64,000 nucleotides of DNA from Gerris lacustris (Eukaryota > Arthropoda > Insecta > Hemiptera > Gerridae), in the NCBI GenBank assembly GCA_951217055.1, contig OX578286.1, positions 37,666,345-37,730,344 on the forward strand, given 5' to 3'. Below the pieces are notes generated by a model. It did not search any database, was not told the DNA's origin, and saw only the letters and a program-made list of their open reading frames with translations. The position numbers and the translations under genes were made by a program. Below are positions 10,132-21,528 of this stretch, piece by piece (position 1 is the first letter of the stretch; every line of letters starts with the position of its first letter).

Positions 10132-11700
10132 ATAATAAAATTATATGTAGTTAATAATTTTCAAACAGGAATTATAAATTGTCAAATCAAAATAGCGGTA
10201 AGCTACACATATACATTCTATAGATTATCTACTGGAAAATCGGTCTTAGCTGCAGAGAATATAGTTTATTACTTGAATTAAAATTAAATCTATTTCAAAA
10301 TCAGCACACAAAATCTTTATAATTAAATTAAAATAAACAATTATATAACTAAGCACATCTTAAGTGCATAGATAGATAGATACTTAGAGAGGATACCTTA
10401 CCTTGGACAATTCAACTAAAAATAATCAACTATGGCTGATAACACTGATATGATAGCTGGTAAAGGCGGGAAAATTGATAAAACAGTGTTGCCAAACTCT
10501 ACTCTGACAAGGGGTATCACAGAAAAATAGCCCTGTTCTTTGGAACTGTGCTAGGGGCAAGTGTTTAAGTGAGGCAACCTAATCTATATTGAATACAATT
10601 TTATATTATCTCTAATATTAAAAAAGGTTAAAAGATCATTTAAATATTATTAATTGCAAATCTTAAATAACCTTTCAAACAACATAACAAAAAATAAAAT
10701 ACACGGGAATAATATATGTACATTTAGAGCAATTTTCAAAACATTACTTATCTATATCTATGATTATCTACGATAAAGTCGAAATATATTATGAAGAACC
10801 TTTACCTAGACGATATCAGTATGCATTTTATCTTCTTCTAGTCCGCACCCTTCCTTTATATCAGCACATAATATATCATATAATAATTTTAAAATTAAAA
10901 CAAATTCTCTTTTCATATTTAATGAAATTTATTAGCTTCAATAATGAATGTTTTAATTTATATTTGACGTAAACTGTTTTATTTTCTTGATCGAAAATAT
11001 CAATTTTATTCTATTCAAATATTTTTAAATTAAATATATTTTTTCTAAAATTTATTTTTTCCAAAATATATAACAAAACAATAATACTACCTTTCTTTTA
11101 AAAATTAGAATAAAAAAATAATAATAGAAATAATTTTTAAGCTAATTTTTTAACATTGACCTTATTAAAGAACATCGTATTATTTTTAATAATATATAAA
11201 TTAAAATAATTAAATTATTAGTGTATTATATAAATATTTAAAAAATAAATGACAAAATTTGTAACCTTGCAAATAAGTAAAGTCAAATAAAAGAGAGTAT
11301 CCAAACAATATACAATATATTTTTGTGTATTACTTCATAAATACATTATTAAAAAAATATATATATAAATTAAGTTTGACATTTATTAATTTTATTAATT
11401 ACTATATCTTAATATTTTTAATACATTTAAAATTATTTGTGTTTCTTTTAATTATTATTTATCTTTTTTTTTATTAATAATATTAATTTGACTTGATTAA
11501 TTAGAATTAATCAATTTAATAATCTCTTTCTACTTATAATACATTTTAATTAATTCAATAATAAATTAGATTTTTTTTTTTTTTGTGCAATTGATTAATA
11601 TCTACCTGATTAAAACGTGATATTATTTTTAAATATTAAATATATAGCTTTTTCTTTAGTTATAAATAGGTTATTTAATAAAATTTTCATGCTTACATTA
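10130..11700. other. Very AT-rich intronic stretch
   Basis: Almost entirely A/T-rich, with many (TTA)n and (ATT)n tracts towards the right. No splice-flanked open frame or transposon end seen. A GATAGATAGATA tract sits near 10370. Confidence 0.5.
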
Positions 11701-11714
11701 TTTTTTTAATTTTA

Positions 11715-11835
11715 TTATATATTATTATTAAATTATTATTATTAAATTATTATTATTAAATTATTATTATTAAATTATTATTATTAAATAATAATTAATT
11801 AATTAATTATTATTATTATTAAATTATTATTTAAA
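11715..11835. repeat. (ATT)n-type microsatellite, 14-bp unit
   Basis: About five copies of TTATTATTATTAAA followed by (AATT)n and (ATT)n. Simple-sequence DNA. Confidence 0.85.
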
Positions 11836-11999
11836 TTTATAAAAATATCTGTTTTAATTTATTATTTCTTTATGATTAAAATTTATTTAATTAATAAGTG
11901 ACAAAAACAACGAAATTGTATTTATGCCTGTAGTTTAATTTTATATCAATTCAATTATTAATCGTTCTTTATCATTAACTTTAATTATATATCGTATTT

Positions 12000-12196
12000 T
12001 AATCGTTTGACTGAGTTTTTAATCGTTTTGCTCGATAGCTATTACTAGAGCGACTCACTAGTGCTTGCGATGTGGTTGTACTGATGTAATGGTATCGTAT
12101 TTCCTGTCTGAACTGGTAGTTTCCTCTGTGAGCGTGTACGTACATCTGTACTTTCTGTACAAATCGTTTTGTTTTAGTAATTTAAACACAGTCGTT
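12000..12196 (+). promoter_or_regulatory. Possible promoter/5'UTR of an alternative first exon
   Basis: Flanked by extremely AT-rich DNA, this 200-bp stretch is clearly richer in G+C and CpG (GAGCGACTCACTAG, GTGAGCGTGTACGTACATC). It lies directly before an ATG exon with a strong donor. No TATA box. A TTTTGTTTTAG at 12171-12177 could instead be a splice acceptor. Inference only. Confidence 0.35.
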
Positions 12197-12225
12197 ATGA
12201 GACTGATTGAAGAAAAAACTTCTAG
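12197..12225 (+). CDS. Candidate alternative first coding exon (MRLIEEKTS)
   Basis: ATG then nine codons, MRLIEEKTS, then AG and a strong donor GTGAGT. The two leftover bases make Arg with the 46364 exon (AGG) or Ser with the 59213 exon (AGT), so the phase fits both. Alternative reading: an internal 48-nt exon from 12178 (after TTTTAG), which is open in the same frame (NLNTVV before the Met) and has the same phase at both ends. The raised CpG content upstream favours a first exon. The ATG context is not strong. Function unknown. Confidence 0.45.
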
Positions 12226-12461
12226 GTGAGTTTTTACTGATATAAATATTTTTTTTCATTAAAATTTAATTTCATTATTATTTTCTATTACCTTTTTATT
12301 TTTTTATTTATTTTTTTTTAAATTGTGAATATTGTTTGCAAATTCATTTTTAAATTTAATGTGTTTTTCATTACGTTTTTAGAATGAAGAGTAATATTTT
12401 AGGATCATAAAAATTTATAGAATTAGGGATAATATTTTGGGTCTAAAAGAATGTGCTATAC

Positions 12462-15400
12462 AACTCATTCCCAACTCGTTCTAAACTTTCTCAACTCGTT
12501 CTAAACTATCTCAACTCGTTCTAAACTTTCTCAACTCGTTCTAAACTATCTAAACTTGTTCTTAGCTATCACAACTCGTTCTAAACTTTCTCAACTCGTT
12601 CTAAACTATCTAAACTTGTTCTTAGCTATCACAACTCGTTCTAAACTTTCTCAACTCGTTCTAAACTATCTCAACTCGTTCTAAACTATCTCAACTCGTT
12701 CTAAACTTTCTCAACTCGTTCTAAACTATCTAAACTTGTTCTTAGCTATCACAACTCGTTCTAAACTTTCTCAACTCGTTCTAAACTATCTAAACTCGTT
12801 CTAAACTATCTCAACTCGTTCTAAACTTTCTCAACTCGTTCTAAACTATCTAAACTTGTTCTTAGCTATCACAACTCGTTCTAAACTTTCTCAACTCGTT
12901 CTAAACTATCTCAACTCGTTCTAAACTTTCTCAACTCGTTCTAAACTATCTAAACTTGTTCTTAGCTATCACAACTCGTTCTAAACTTTCTCAACTCGTT
13001 CTAAACTATCTCAACTCGTTCTAAACTTTCTCAACTCGTTCTAAACTATCTAAACTTGTTCTTAGCTATCACAACTCGTTCTAAACTTTCTCAACTCGTT
13101 CTAAACTATCTCAACTCGTTCTAAACTTTCTCAACTCGTTCTAAACTATCTAAACTTGTTCTTAGCTATCACAACTCGTTCTAAACTTTCTCAACTCGTT
13201 CTAAACTATCTCAACTCGTTCTAAACTTTCTCAACTCGTTCTAAACTATCTAAACTTGTTCTTAGCTATCACAACTCGTTCTAAACTTTCTCAACTCGTT
13301 CTAAACTATCACAACTCGTTCTAAACTTTCTCAACTCGTTCTAAACTATCTAAACTTGTTCTTAGCTATCACAACTCGTTCTAAACTTTCTCAACTCGTT
13401 CTAAACTATCTCAACTCGTTCTAAACTTTCTCAACTCGTTCTAAACTATCTAAACTTGTTCTTAGCTATCACAACTCGTTCTAAACTATCTCAACTCGTT
13501 CTAAACTTTCTCAACTCGTTCTAAACTATCTCAACTCGTTCTAAACTTTCTCAACTCGTTCTAAACTATCTAAACTTGTTCTTAGCTATCACAACTCGTT
13601 CTAAACTTTCTCAACTCGTTCTAAACTATCTCAACTCGTTCTAAACTTTCTCAACTCGTTCTAAACTATCTAAACTTGTTCTTAGCTATCACAACTCGTT
13701 CTAAACTTTCTCAACTCGTTCTAAACTATCTCAACTCGTTCTAAACTTTCTCAACTCGTTCTAAACTATCTAAACTTGTTCTTAGCTATCACAACTCGTT
13801 CTAAACTTTCTCAACTCGTTCTAAACTATCTCAACTCGTTCTAAACTTTCTAAACTTGTTCTTAGCTATCACAACTCGTTCTAAACTTTCTCAACTCGTT
13901 CTAAACTATCTCAACTCGTTCTAAACTATCTAAACTTGTTCTTAGCTATCACAACTCGTTCTAAACTTTCTCAACTCGTTCTAAACTATCTCAACTCGTT
14001 CTAAACTATCTCAACTCGTTCTAAACTTTCTCAACTCGTTCTAAACTATCTCAACTTGTTCTAAACTATCTCAACTCGTTCTAAACTTTCTCAACTCGTT
14101 CTAAACTATCTCAACTTGTTCTAAACTTTCTCAACTCGTTCTAAACTATCTCAACTCGTTCTAAACTATCTCAACTCGTTCTAAACTTTCTCAACTCGTT
14201 CTAAACTATCTCAACTTGTTCTAAACTATCTCAACTTTTTCTAAACTATCTCAACTCGTTCTAAACTTTCTAAACTATCTCAACTTGTTCTAAACTATCT
14301 CAACTCGTTCTAAACTTTCTCAACTCGTTCTAAACTTTCTAAACTATCTCAACTCGTTCTAAACTTTCTAAACTATCTCAACTTGTTCTAAACTATCTCA
14401 ACTCGTTCTAAACTTTCTCAACTCGTTCTAAACTATCTAAACTTGTTCTTAGCTATCACAACTCGTTCTAAACTTTCTCAACTCGTTCTAAACTATCTCA
14501 ACTCGTTCTAAACTTTCTCAACTCGTTCTAAACTATCTCAACTTGTTCTAAACTATCTCAACTCGTTCTAAACTTTCTCAACTCGTTCTAAACTATCTCA
14601 ACTTGTTCTAAACTTTCTCAACTCGTTCTAAACTATCTCAACTTGTTCTAAACTATCTCAACTCGTTCTAAACTATCTCAACTCGTTCTAAACTTTCTCA
14701 ACTCGTTCTAAACTATCTCAACTTGTTCTAAACTATCTCAACTCGTTCTAAACTTTCTCAACTCGTTCTAAACTATCTCAACTTGTTCTAAACTTTCTCA
14801 ACTCGTTCTAAACTATCTCAACTCGTTCTAAACTATCTCAACTCGTTCTAAACTTTCTCAACTCGTTCTAAACTATCTCAACTTGTTCTAAACTATCTCA
14901 ACTTTTTCTAAACTATCTCAACTCGTTCTAAACTTTCTAAACTATCTCAACTTGTTCTAAACTATCTCAACTCGTTCTAAACTTTCTCAACTCGTTCTAA
15001 ACTTTCTAAACTATCTCAACTCGTTCTAAACTTTCTAAACTATCTCAACTTGTTCTAAACTATCTCAACTCGTTCTAAACTTTCTCAACTCGTTCTAAAC
15101 TATCTAAACTTGTTCTTAGCTATCACAACTCGTTCTAAACTTTCTCAACTCGTTCTAAACTATCTCAACTCGTTCTAAACTTTCTCAACTCGTTCTAAAC
15201 TATCTCAACTTGTTCTAAACTATCTCAACTCGTTCTAAACTTTCTCAACTCGTTCTAAACTATCTCAACTTGTTCTAAACTTTCTCAACTCGTTCTAAAC
15301 TATCTCAACTTGTTCTAAACTATCTCAACTCGTTCTAAACTATCTCAACTCGTTCTAAACTATCTCAACTTGTTCTAAACTATCTCAACTTTTTCTAAAC

Positions 15401-15536
15401 TATCTCAACTCGTTCTAAACTTTCTAAACTATCTCAACTTGTTCTAAACTATCTCAACTTGTTTTAAACTTTCTCAACTCGTTCTAAACTTTCTCAACTT
15501 GTTTTAAACTTTCTCAACTCGTTTTAAACCTTCTCA
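12462..15536. repeat. 3.1-kb satellite of 20-bp monomers with higher-order structure
   Basis: About 150 copies of TCAACTCGTTCTAAACTATC and variants. Main variants are ..CTTTC, ..CTATC and TAAACTTGTTCTTAGCTATC. The last recurs every 60-140 bp in a fixed context, defining higher-order units in the left half. In the right half a block with TCAACTTTTTC and short 10-bp truncated monomers is duplicated with an offset of about 667 bp (14231 and 14898), with a third partial copy at 15385. Monomers at the right edge are degenerate. Confidence 0.97.
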
Positions 15537-15559
15537 CTCATAAATAAAAATGTAATTAT

Positions 15560-15745
15560 ACTTTGCCCAGTGTTTTCTATTTGTTAATTGTTTCGGGTTT
15601 TCGTAGTTAAATTGAATTATTATTGAATATTTCAACAAAATTGCCATAAAAATAATTCCTTCTTGGCGGTGAATCGATCCCGACCTCTCGCACCCTTGGC
15701 GTTTAAAGCTGTTTTCTCAGTAAATGGATTTTTTTCCGAAAAAAC
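15560..15745 (-). repeat. Dispersed repeat with tRNA T-arm-like motif (copy 1)
   Basis: Shares TTTTCTATTTGTTAATTG..CATAAAAATAA and TTTAAAGCTGTTTTCTCAG with 31960-32160. In reverse it reads GGGATCGATTC, a degraded B-box/T-arm. Probably a tRNA-related SINE relic; only the 3' half of a tRNA can be argued. Confidence 0.5.
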
Positions 15746-15768
15746 TTATATGTTTATCTACACTCACT

Positions 15769-15782
15769 CTCTCTCTCTCTGT

Positions 15783-15865
<83 letters not shown>
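15769..15865. repeat. (CT)n followed by (TA)n microsatellite
   Basis: A short CTCTCTCT run, then about 80 bp of alternating TA. The ORF running through it encodes only Ile/Tyr alternation and is not a gene. Confidence 0.95.
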
Positions 15866-15867
<2 letters not shown>

Positions 15868-16430
15868 GAGTGTCATATTCTGACTTAATGTGGCCGACGC
15901 CCCCACACAAGTGTAGGCATCTATGTCAGGTACTATCCGGGTATGTACCAGGATACAGGTATTATTTGAGTGTATTAGTCATACTGTACAGTACATATCT
16001 TAACTCACATACTCGACCCGAAAGGAGAAAATACTTAAAACTAGGACAAACAACTAATAAACAACTGGGTCTTTATCTAAACTTTCACATCATACTTAAA
16101 AAAAATTCCTTATGTTTAACATAAACTTAGATATACGTGATTCGAATTCTGGGGAGGTGCGTATTTTTGTGTCTTTTCTTCCTTCCTATTTTAATTTTTT
16201 TTTTTTATCTGGAACTAATATTAATTGAAAAAAGGAATTCTAAATTATAGTTTTATTTGTGTAGATTCAGTTGTCATTGGATTATTACCTTTTTCATGTA
16301 ATACACTGACAGCCAAAAATATATCTTTAACATTTATGATATGAGAAATTATGTACATATTAATTTTTGTTAATCAATAAAGATAAAAAAAAAAAAAAAA
16401 TTGTAGAGAGGCGCTCTTTTTTATCGTGGA
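15866..16430. other. Intronic stretch, no supported feature
   Basis: A possible GTGCGT donor at about 16156 follows a short segment open in two frames, but neither frame links to the other exons. An A17 run lies near 16384. Confidence 0.4.
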
Positions 16431-16540
16431 AGATGGGAAAAAATTAAATCATTTTTATTATGTTATAAGAAAGTGAAGCTATGTGAATGGGTGGAAGCTA
16501 TGTGCCACAATAATTGCCAGACTATTTTATTAACACCTAT
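16430..16540 (+). repeat. Terminal fragment of family B
   Basis: GGAAGCTATGTGCCACAATA and ATTGCCAG match the distal end of family B. Truncated; MITE family A follows at 16552. Confidence 0.5.
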
Positions 16541-16551
16541 ATAATTAAATG

Positions 16552-16800
16552 GGTACTTCTTTAGATTGTTACTCCCCTATGTTTTTTTTTAGAATATAAA
16601 TGACTGACTAAATAACTATTAAGATAAAGGGATGTTTAGTCCAATGTACTTTGGGACAAAGGAATATCACACTTCTGTTTTTATAAGGGTAGTAACAGTC
16701 TAAAGAAGAACATTCTGTACACCTTCTTTAGATTGTTACTTCCTCCTGTTTGTTTTTCTTTTTATATGGGACAAGGGGAGTAACAATCTAAAGAAGTACC
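16552..16800 (+). mobile_element. MITE family A, full-length copy
   Basis: Starts GGTACTTCTTTAGATTGTTA and ends TAACAATCTAAAGAAGTACC. Two more inverted copies of the same motif lie inside, so the whole element can fold on itself twice. Internal marker: GGGATGTTTAGTCCAATGTA. This copy is close to the consensus of about 230-250 bp. Confidence 0.92.
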
Positions 16801-16814
16801 GTAAGGGTAGATAA

Positions 16815-16975
16815 AATAAATATATTAATTCTTATTGAAGAACTATTTTTACTGCTTTAGTTTGTCATAATGAATAAACACACTAATATTTACAATATTT
16901 TAGACATGCATACAACAGTTGTCAACTTAAGTACGACCTTTCTTCGACAGATACTGAGAAAATTATTGTCACAGA
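16815..16975 (-). repeat. Dispersed repeat paired with 42640-42795
   Basis: About 150 bp carrying AATATTTACAATATTTTAGA and GACAGATACTGAGAA. It is the reverse complement of 42640-42795. In both places a family A MITE sits at the equivalent end, about 20-35 bp away, so the two copies probably moved as part of one larger repeat. Confidence 0.7.
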
Positions 16976-17100
16976 AGATATCACACTTTCGTTTTTATAA
17001 GGGGAGTAACAGTCTAAAGAAGAACATTCCGTACACCTTCTTTTGATTGCTACTCCCCTCTGGTTTTTTTATAAAGAGAGTAACAATCTAAAGAAGTGCC
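16976..17100 (+). mobile_element. MITE family A, right half only
   Basis: Begins within ATCACACTT and ends AACAATCTAAAGAAGTGCC. The left half is absent. Confidence 0.85.
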
Positions 17101-17215
17101 TTTAAATATACTAATTCGATTTTATTAAGAAATTTTAATGGCTTGTCAAAAGTAGCTTAGAAATCGTACTATATATTAATTTCTAACGTCTGCACAACTT
17201 TATCAATTGAAAAAG

Positions 17216-17952
17216 CAATTGAATAGCCGAATTCCAAAAGCAGCTATATCCAAAAAAAAATGAAAAAATGAGATAATGGTACCTCTGGATTTGTTTTTTA
17301 AAGCTCTACAAGGGTTTGCAGTCAAACAGTTCCAAAACAAATTATAAACCTATTAAAATCTAGATTGAAATATGAGTGCGGTTACAAAAGCAGCTTATAT
17401 TCCTACTGTACTCGGATTCAAAAGGAGCTATATCCATAACTGATTCAAAAACAGCTATATCCTATGTACACATTGTAGAGTTACTCTGAGTAAGGCTGCA
17501 AAATCATCTATATCCTTCTTTACACATTTCTATCTTCTTTTAAACACATAAAATATGATAGAAGAGAAAAAAATATTATAGTGGCTACACTGAATAAATA
17601 ATAGTTTAAATAGTTAAAATAATAGTTTATAACTGCTTAATTTATTGGATAAAACTGTTTTTTCTGCAGCACACCAATCCAACATGGCGGTGGGTTTGGT
17701 TGCAAAAGTAGCTATAAACAAAAAACTGTGACAAAACCAGCTATGTGATTATTTCTTTTGTTTATTAAAAAGAAAATAATAGCCTGAGATTATAGGGCTT
17801 TTGTCCACTAAAAGAATTATTAGTTATTGCTTTTTTTTAAAAAAAAAAATTAACCTGATAACTCAATTTAGTGAATTGCTAGACATTTTTCGTTCTTTGC
17901 CAAAAAAAATTCAAGTTGAATTAGCTGCTTTTGGAATTCAGCTACTCAATTG
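17216..17952. mobile_element. Non-autonomous DNA transposon with repeated internal motif
   Basis: Terminal inverted repeats of 31 bp (17216-17246, 17922-17952) beginning CAATTGARTAGCYGAATTCC and ending AAAAGCAGCTA. Between them the motif CAAAAGCAGCTATATCC or close variants recurs about seven times at irregular spacing (near 17239, 17386, 17419, 17444, 17490, 17702, 17736). Such subterminal/internal repeats are usual as transposase binding sites in hAT- and Mutator-like elements. No transposase inside. Confidence 0.75.
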
Positions 17953-17999
17953 AGACATTTTTTTAAAAATAAAAAGATAAAAAAGAGGGGAATTATATT

Positions 18000-18076
18000 A
18001 ATTTGACAATAATGGGTCATGTAAGCAAAATATAATTATAGTACGTAATAGGTCGCGGGAATATGTGCCACACTTT
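18000..18076 (+). repeat. Degraded terminal fragment of family B
   Basis: TAATGGGTCATGTAAGC..GCGGGAATATGTGCCACACT resembles the distal end of family B copies. Short and diverged. Confidence 0.4.
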
Positions 18077-18237
18077 ATTTGGAATAATATTTTAAATTTC
18101 TTTGATATGAATTAAATTTTAATTTTTCTATCCTGTTTTTTTTTTTTTTTTGTCTTTGGAGAGGTCATTTGAGTATTTTTGTAAGGTTCATAAGAAAATG
18201 TCTGTTTGAAAGGTATTGGTACTAAATCTTTTCTGAG

Positions 18238-18282
18238 TAATGTTTCTACCTGAACCTGAAGAGTCTCGTCTGGAAGTGGAAG
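18238..18282 (+). CDS. Candidate 45-nt exon (MFLPEPEESRLEVE)
   Basis: The acceptor-like TACTAAATCTTTTCTGAG (a good branch-point-like motif plus pyrimidines) precedes 45 nt that read TA, then MFLPEPEESRLEVE, then one base G before GTAACG. The single base plus TC from the next candidate exon (20798) makes a Val codon, so the two fit. It may be a 45-nt cassette exon (1/1 phase) or a first exon using the internal ATG at 18240. The donor is weak at the fifth intron base. The peptide is acidic and low complexity, so chance is possible. Confidence 0.35.
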
Positions 18283-18399
18283 GTAACGTCAGGGTTTAGT
18301 TATTAGTGTAGGTAAGAAGGTAGTGGGGATATTCCATAGGCTGTGAGTCAACACCTCAACAGTAAACTGTAAAGGCTAACTTTCATTTAGTGTAACTCC

Positions 18400-19740
18400 A
18401 CAGTTCTAAGTGTTAACACCACGGCGGGTGTGTACACCATAGTTTTACGTGTTTTTCCGTTGTTTTAAATTACGTAAAAATAGTACGAAAAGTCTCTTAA
18501 AGTTCATATCTTAAAGCAAGTTCTAGATGTTTAAAAAAATACGTAAAAGTTCATCTGAAACATGTTTATACTTTTGACGTAGATAATTTACTCTGAACAT
18601 CATAGTTTAAATTTTTCTAGTGTATTAAAAAGACAACTGAAACAATACCGTTTGTTCGTGTATAGTTTTAAGAGTTCAAAGTTTGTCTAAACAATTTTAT
18701 AGTTCCGTTCATTAAGTGTGTGTTCACCATATTTTTTACAAATTCAAAAAACATTCTGGGATTATTTCTGCAAATTCTTTGAAACAACAAACAGAAGAAG
18801 GACTGGATTAATCCTGTATACGCATAAATTAGAAAAAATAATTTTAAGATTTCATAATTTTTGTCTGAACAATTCCATAGTTCCGTTAGGTGTATGTTCA
18901 TCATATTTTTGTGTCTTTTTTATAAATTCAAAGACATTCTGGAATTATTTCTGCAAATTCTTTGTAACAACAAGCAGAAGAAGGACTGGATTACTCCTAT
19001 AAATACGCATAATAAGAAAAAAATTAAAGAAAAAAACACTTTTTAGTGCTTGAAGTGAAACAAAAATTCCAAAATAACATTTATTTGTCTAAAATTCTTT
19101 AGCCTAATTTATGCCATTAGAGTGCGTGAATGTACTTAAAAATTGCGGGAAACCTCTTTATTTTGATAACTGTTATCAAAAACCGTGTTTAAACCTTAAT
19201 TGTGTGTGTTTTGCCTACTTTTATCATGTTTGTTTGTTTATAAAGGACTGGATTACTCCTATAAATACGCATAATAAGAAAAAAACACTTTTTAATGCTT
19301 ATAGTGTGGAAAAAAATTCCAAAAATAACATTTATTTGTCTAAAATTCTTAAGCCTAATTTATGCCTTTAGAGTGCGCGAATGTACTTAAAAAATTGCGG
19401 GAAACCTCTTTATTTTGATAACTGTTATAAAAAACCGTGTTAAAACCTTAATTGTGTGTGTTTTAGCCTACGTTTATCATGTTTGTTATTTTATAAAGTT
19501 AGGATTATCCTAAAAACTCTTAGTTTAGACTGCAAATAACTTTTATATGTCAACACAATATTCACGTTTTTAAAAGTTACGTCAGTCTGTGTTGTAAGGA
19601 AACGTAAAGGTTTGCGTAAGATTTGTAATAAATTCATGAATATTGTTTGAAAACTAATTAATTTTGTGCTGTTGAACACCATCTATATTTCAACACCATA
19701 TTTGCTTTTCCGAAGATAAAAAAAATCGTTTGTTTAGTTC
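18400..19740. repeat. Diverged tandem duplications of ~190 and ~245 bp
   Basis: 18670-18850 and 18860-19020 share AACATTCTGGGATTATTTCT-type sequence, AGAAGAAGGACTGGATTA and CATAATAAG. 19005-19245 and 19250-19495 are near-identical copies with TGCGGGAAACCTCTTTATTT and AACTGTTAT. The phrase GTTCACCATA recurs through the region. Several ORFs here are artefacts of this duplication. Confidence 0.8.
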
Positions 19741-20797
19741 ATATTTACTTTTGAAAAAAGTATAGATTACAAAAATAGTGCGTACGTTTACTCGCATATT
19801 CGCTGTGTTTCTCTTCAAGTTAACAAAAATTGTCTTCTTGAATAATAATTATACATTTTTTTGCTGATTATTTTATTGTGAAAGTATTTATCATCTGCTT
19901 TGACATTTTAAATGTTTGTTTAAAAACTAAATACATTTCCTTTTGTCTTGTGTTTTATCTACTATTTGAAATTGCTCTTCATTTGCTTTATCTGGTTGCA
20001 AAAAAAAACGTGCAAAAATTTCATTTTAAAATTAAAATAAATTAAGGAAACATTGGATTTTAATCTTTAATCGTTGAACATTTTGTTAATCAATTTTACT
20101 AACGAATTTCAAAAATAGACATTAAGGAGAATTTCTATAAGGAGTAAAAGATTTTTCGAAAAATATATAGACATTTAAGTATAGCGAGTGTTTTTCCCCC
20201 CACGATTAACGAAGAATTTAATATGTAAAATAACTCTTAAAACGTAATTGGAGGTGAATCGTTGTTCATATATAGAAATCGTTTATAATCATAAAACATT
20301 TGTTGCATCTGCTTTTTATTTCAACAAAATTAATTGATTTAAACAATTTTTGTTCTGTGTGGAATGTCGTTTTTTCTACGTATCGTAAAAGAACGTTATT
20401 TTATATTTTTCTCATTTACCTGCTCTTAAACAATTTTAAAGATCGTCGTAAGTTTATTTTCATTTGATTCAAAAGTGTTTGAACTTTGTATTTTTTTGCA
20501 GTCATAAAACAAGAACTGCATGAACATTGATTGTATTTGCGTTACTTTTTTACTCCATGTCCTAATTTCATCTTTAATTTCACAAAGATCACCTTAAAAA
20601 GTCGTTCTAAAAGTGTTATTAATTTGCCGTACTTTTATCTAAATAAACATTATTATTTATTTATTTATTAATACATTATTAATTTCGTTAAAACGATCGT
20701 AATAAACGTAAAATATGATTCAGTGAATGAATACTTTGACTGTGGTAAATTTGTTAAATTGTTGAATTTTGGGACATTAATTGTTTAAATAAATCAG
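19741..20797. other. Intronic stretch upstream of candidate exon
   Basis: AT-rich, unique-looking. No transposon ends or open frames of note. Confidence 0.5.
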
Positions 20798-20864
20798 TCA
20801 AGACGTCGCCCATATCAGGAGTACCAAATTTCCAGACTGTGCCCATGAGAAGGGATAGACACAG
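20798..20864 (+). CDS. Candidate 67-nt coding exon (KTSPISGVPNFQ..)
   Basis: After AAATAAATCAG, 67 nt read TC, then KTSPISGVPNFQ, TVPMRRDRH, then AG before the donor GTATAT. Codon use and amino-acid mix look protein-like and are markedly less AT-biased than the surroundings. The exon ends with two bases, giving Arg (AGG) when joined to the 46364 exon, the same phase as every other exon downstream. It starts with two bases and so cannot follow the 1315 exon directly, but it joins the 18238 candidate as Val. The pyrimidine tract is weak. Product unknown. Confidence 0.6.
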
Positions 20865-21032
20865 GTATATATAAAATTAAATATCTTTATTAATTTAAAT
20901 TTAGAATAATTATAATTATTTGAATATATATAAATCTTTAAAATAATCCTTAATTACCTGTTATATAAATTGAATTTCCGTAAATTATAATTAATTATAA
21001 GTTACATACCATTTTTAAATTATAGACTAATT

Positions 21033-21245
21033 GGCACTTCTTTTAATTGTTACTCCCCTTATAAAAAATACTTAGGGGAGTAAATATCTAAAGAAGGTGT
21101 ACTGAATGTTATTCTTTAGACTGTTACTAACAGTGTTACTCCCATTATAAAAAAAGAAGTGTGATATTTCTTTGTCCTAAGTATATTAGACTAGACATCC
21201 CTTTATCTTAATAGTTATTAAGTCAAAGTTATTTATAAATTAAAA
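21033..21245 (-). mobile_element. MITE family A, diverged copy
   Basis: GGCACTTCTTTTAATTGTTA start, internal CCTAAGTATATTAGACTAGA. The right terminus has decayed. Inserted just after the 67-nt exon. Confidence 0.8.
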
Positions 21246-21299
21246 AATAAGTTCCGACAATATAAAAAAAGCCATTTGATCGAGAACTTAAGTACTTAC

Positions 21300-21345
21300 G
21301 TTCACCTCCTACAGCTACACCTGGGTTCGATTCCAAGAAAGGTGA
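21300..21345 (+). repeat. T-arm-like motif
   Basis: CACCTGGGTTCGATTCC followed by AAGAAAGGTGA resembles a tRNA T-arm/B-box, as at 60.55 and 32.06 kb. No A-box seen; probably a SINE or tRNA remnant. Confidence 0.3.
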
Positions 21346-21424
21346 GACATTTCCTCTCTATTGATTGCATAATTTGATTTAAAAAATGACTAATTCTTTA
21401 GTCTTAATGACCTAATCATTCAGC

Positions 21425-21528
21425 TTTGTTCCTAGTCTTGGTTCTTGTTGTATACAGTTTAATTATTTAAGTTTTTATCTTCACGAGAAGGAGAATATTT
21501 TAGTTGTCTCACTCTAGTCAGTTAACTT
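21425..21528. repeat. First unit of the 102-bp array
   Basis: TTGTTCCTAGTCTTGGTTCT..ATCTTCACGAG..TTAGTTGTCTCACTCTAG is a diverged copy of the 102-bp unit that resumes at 22163. The 32-bp array lies between. Confidence 0.85.

Noticed and set aside
10018..10281. 87-aa ORF with a Lys run
   Set aside because: The Lys run is the A64 homopolymer; no domain or splice context.
15663..15866. ORF over (TA)n (also 25698-25995)
   Set aside because: Only Ile/Tyr alternation from a microsatellite.
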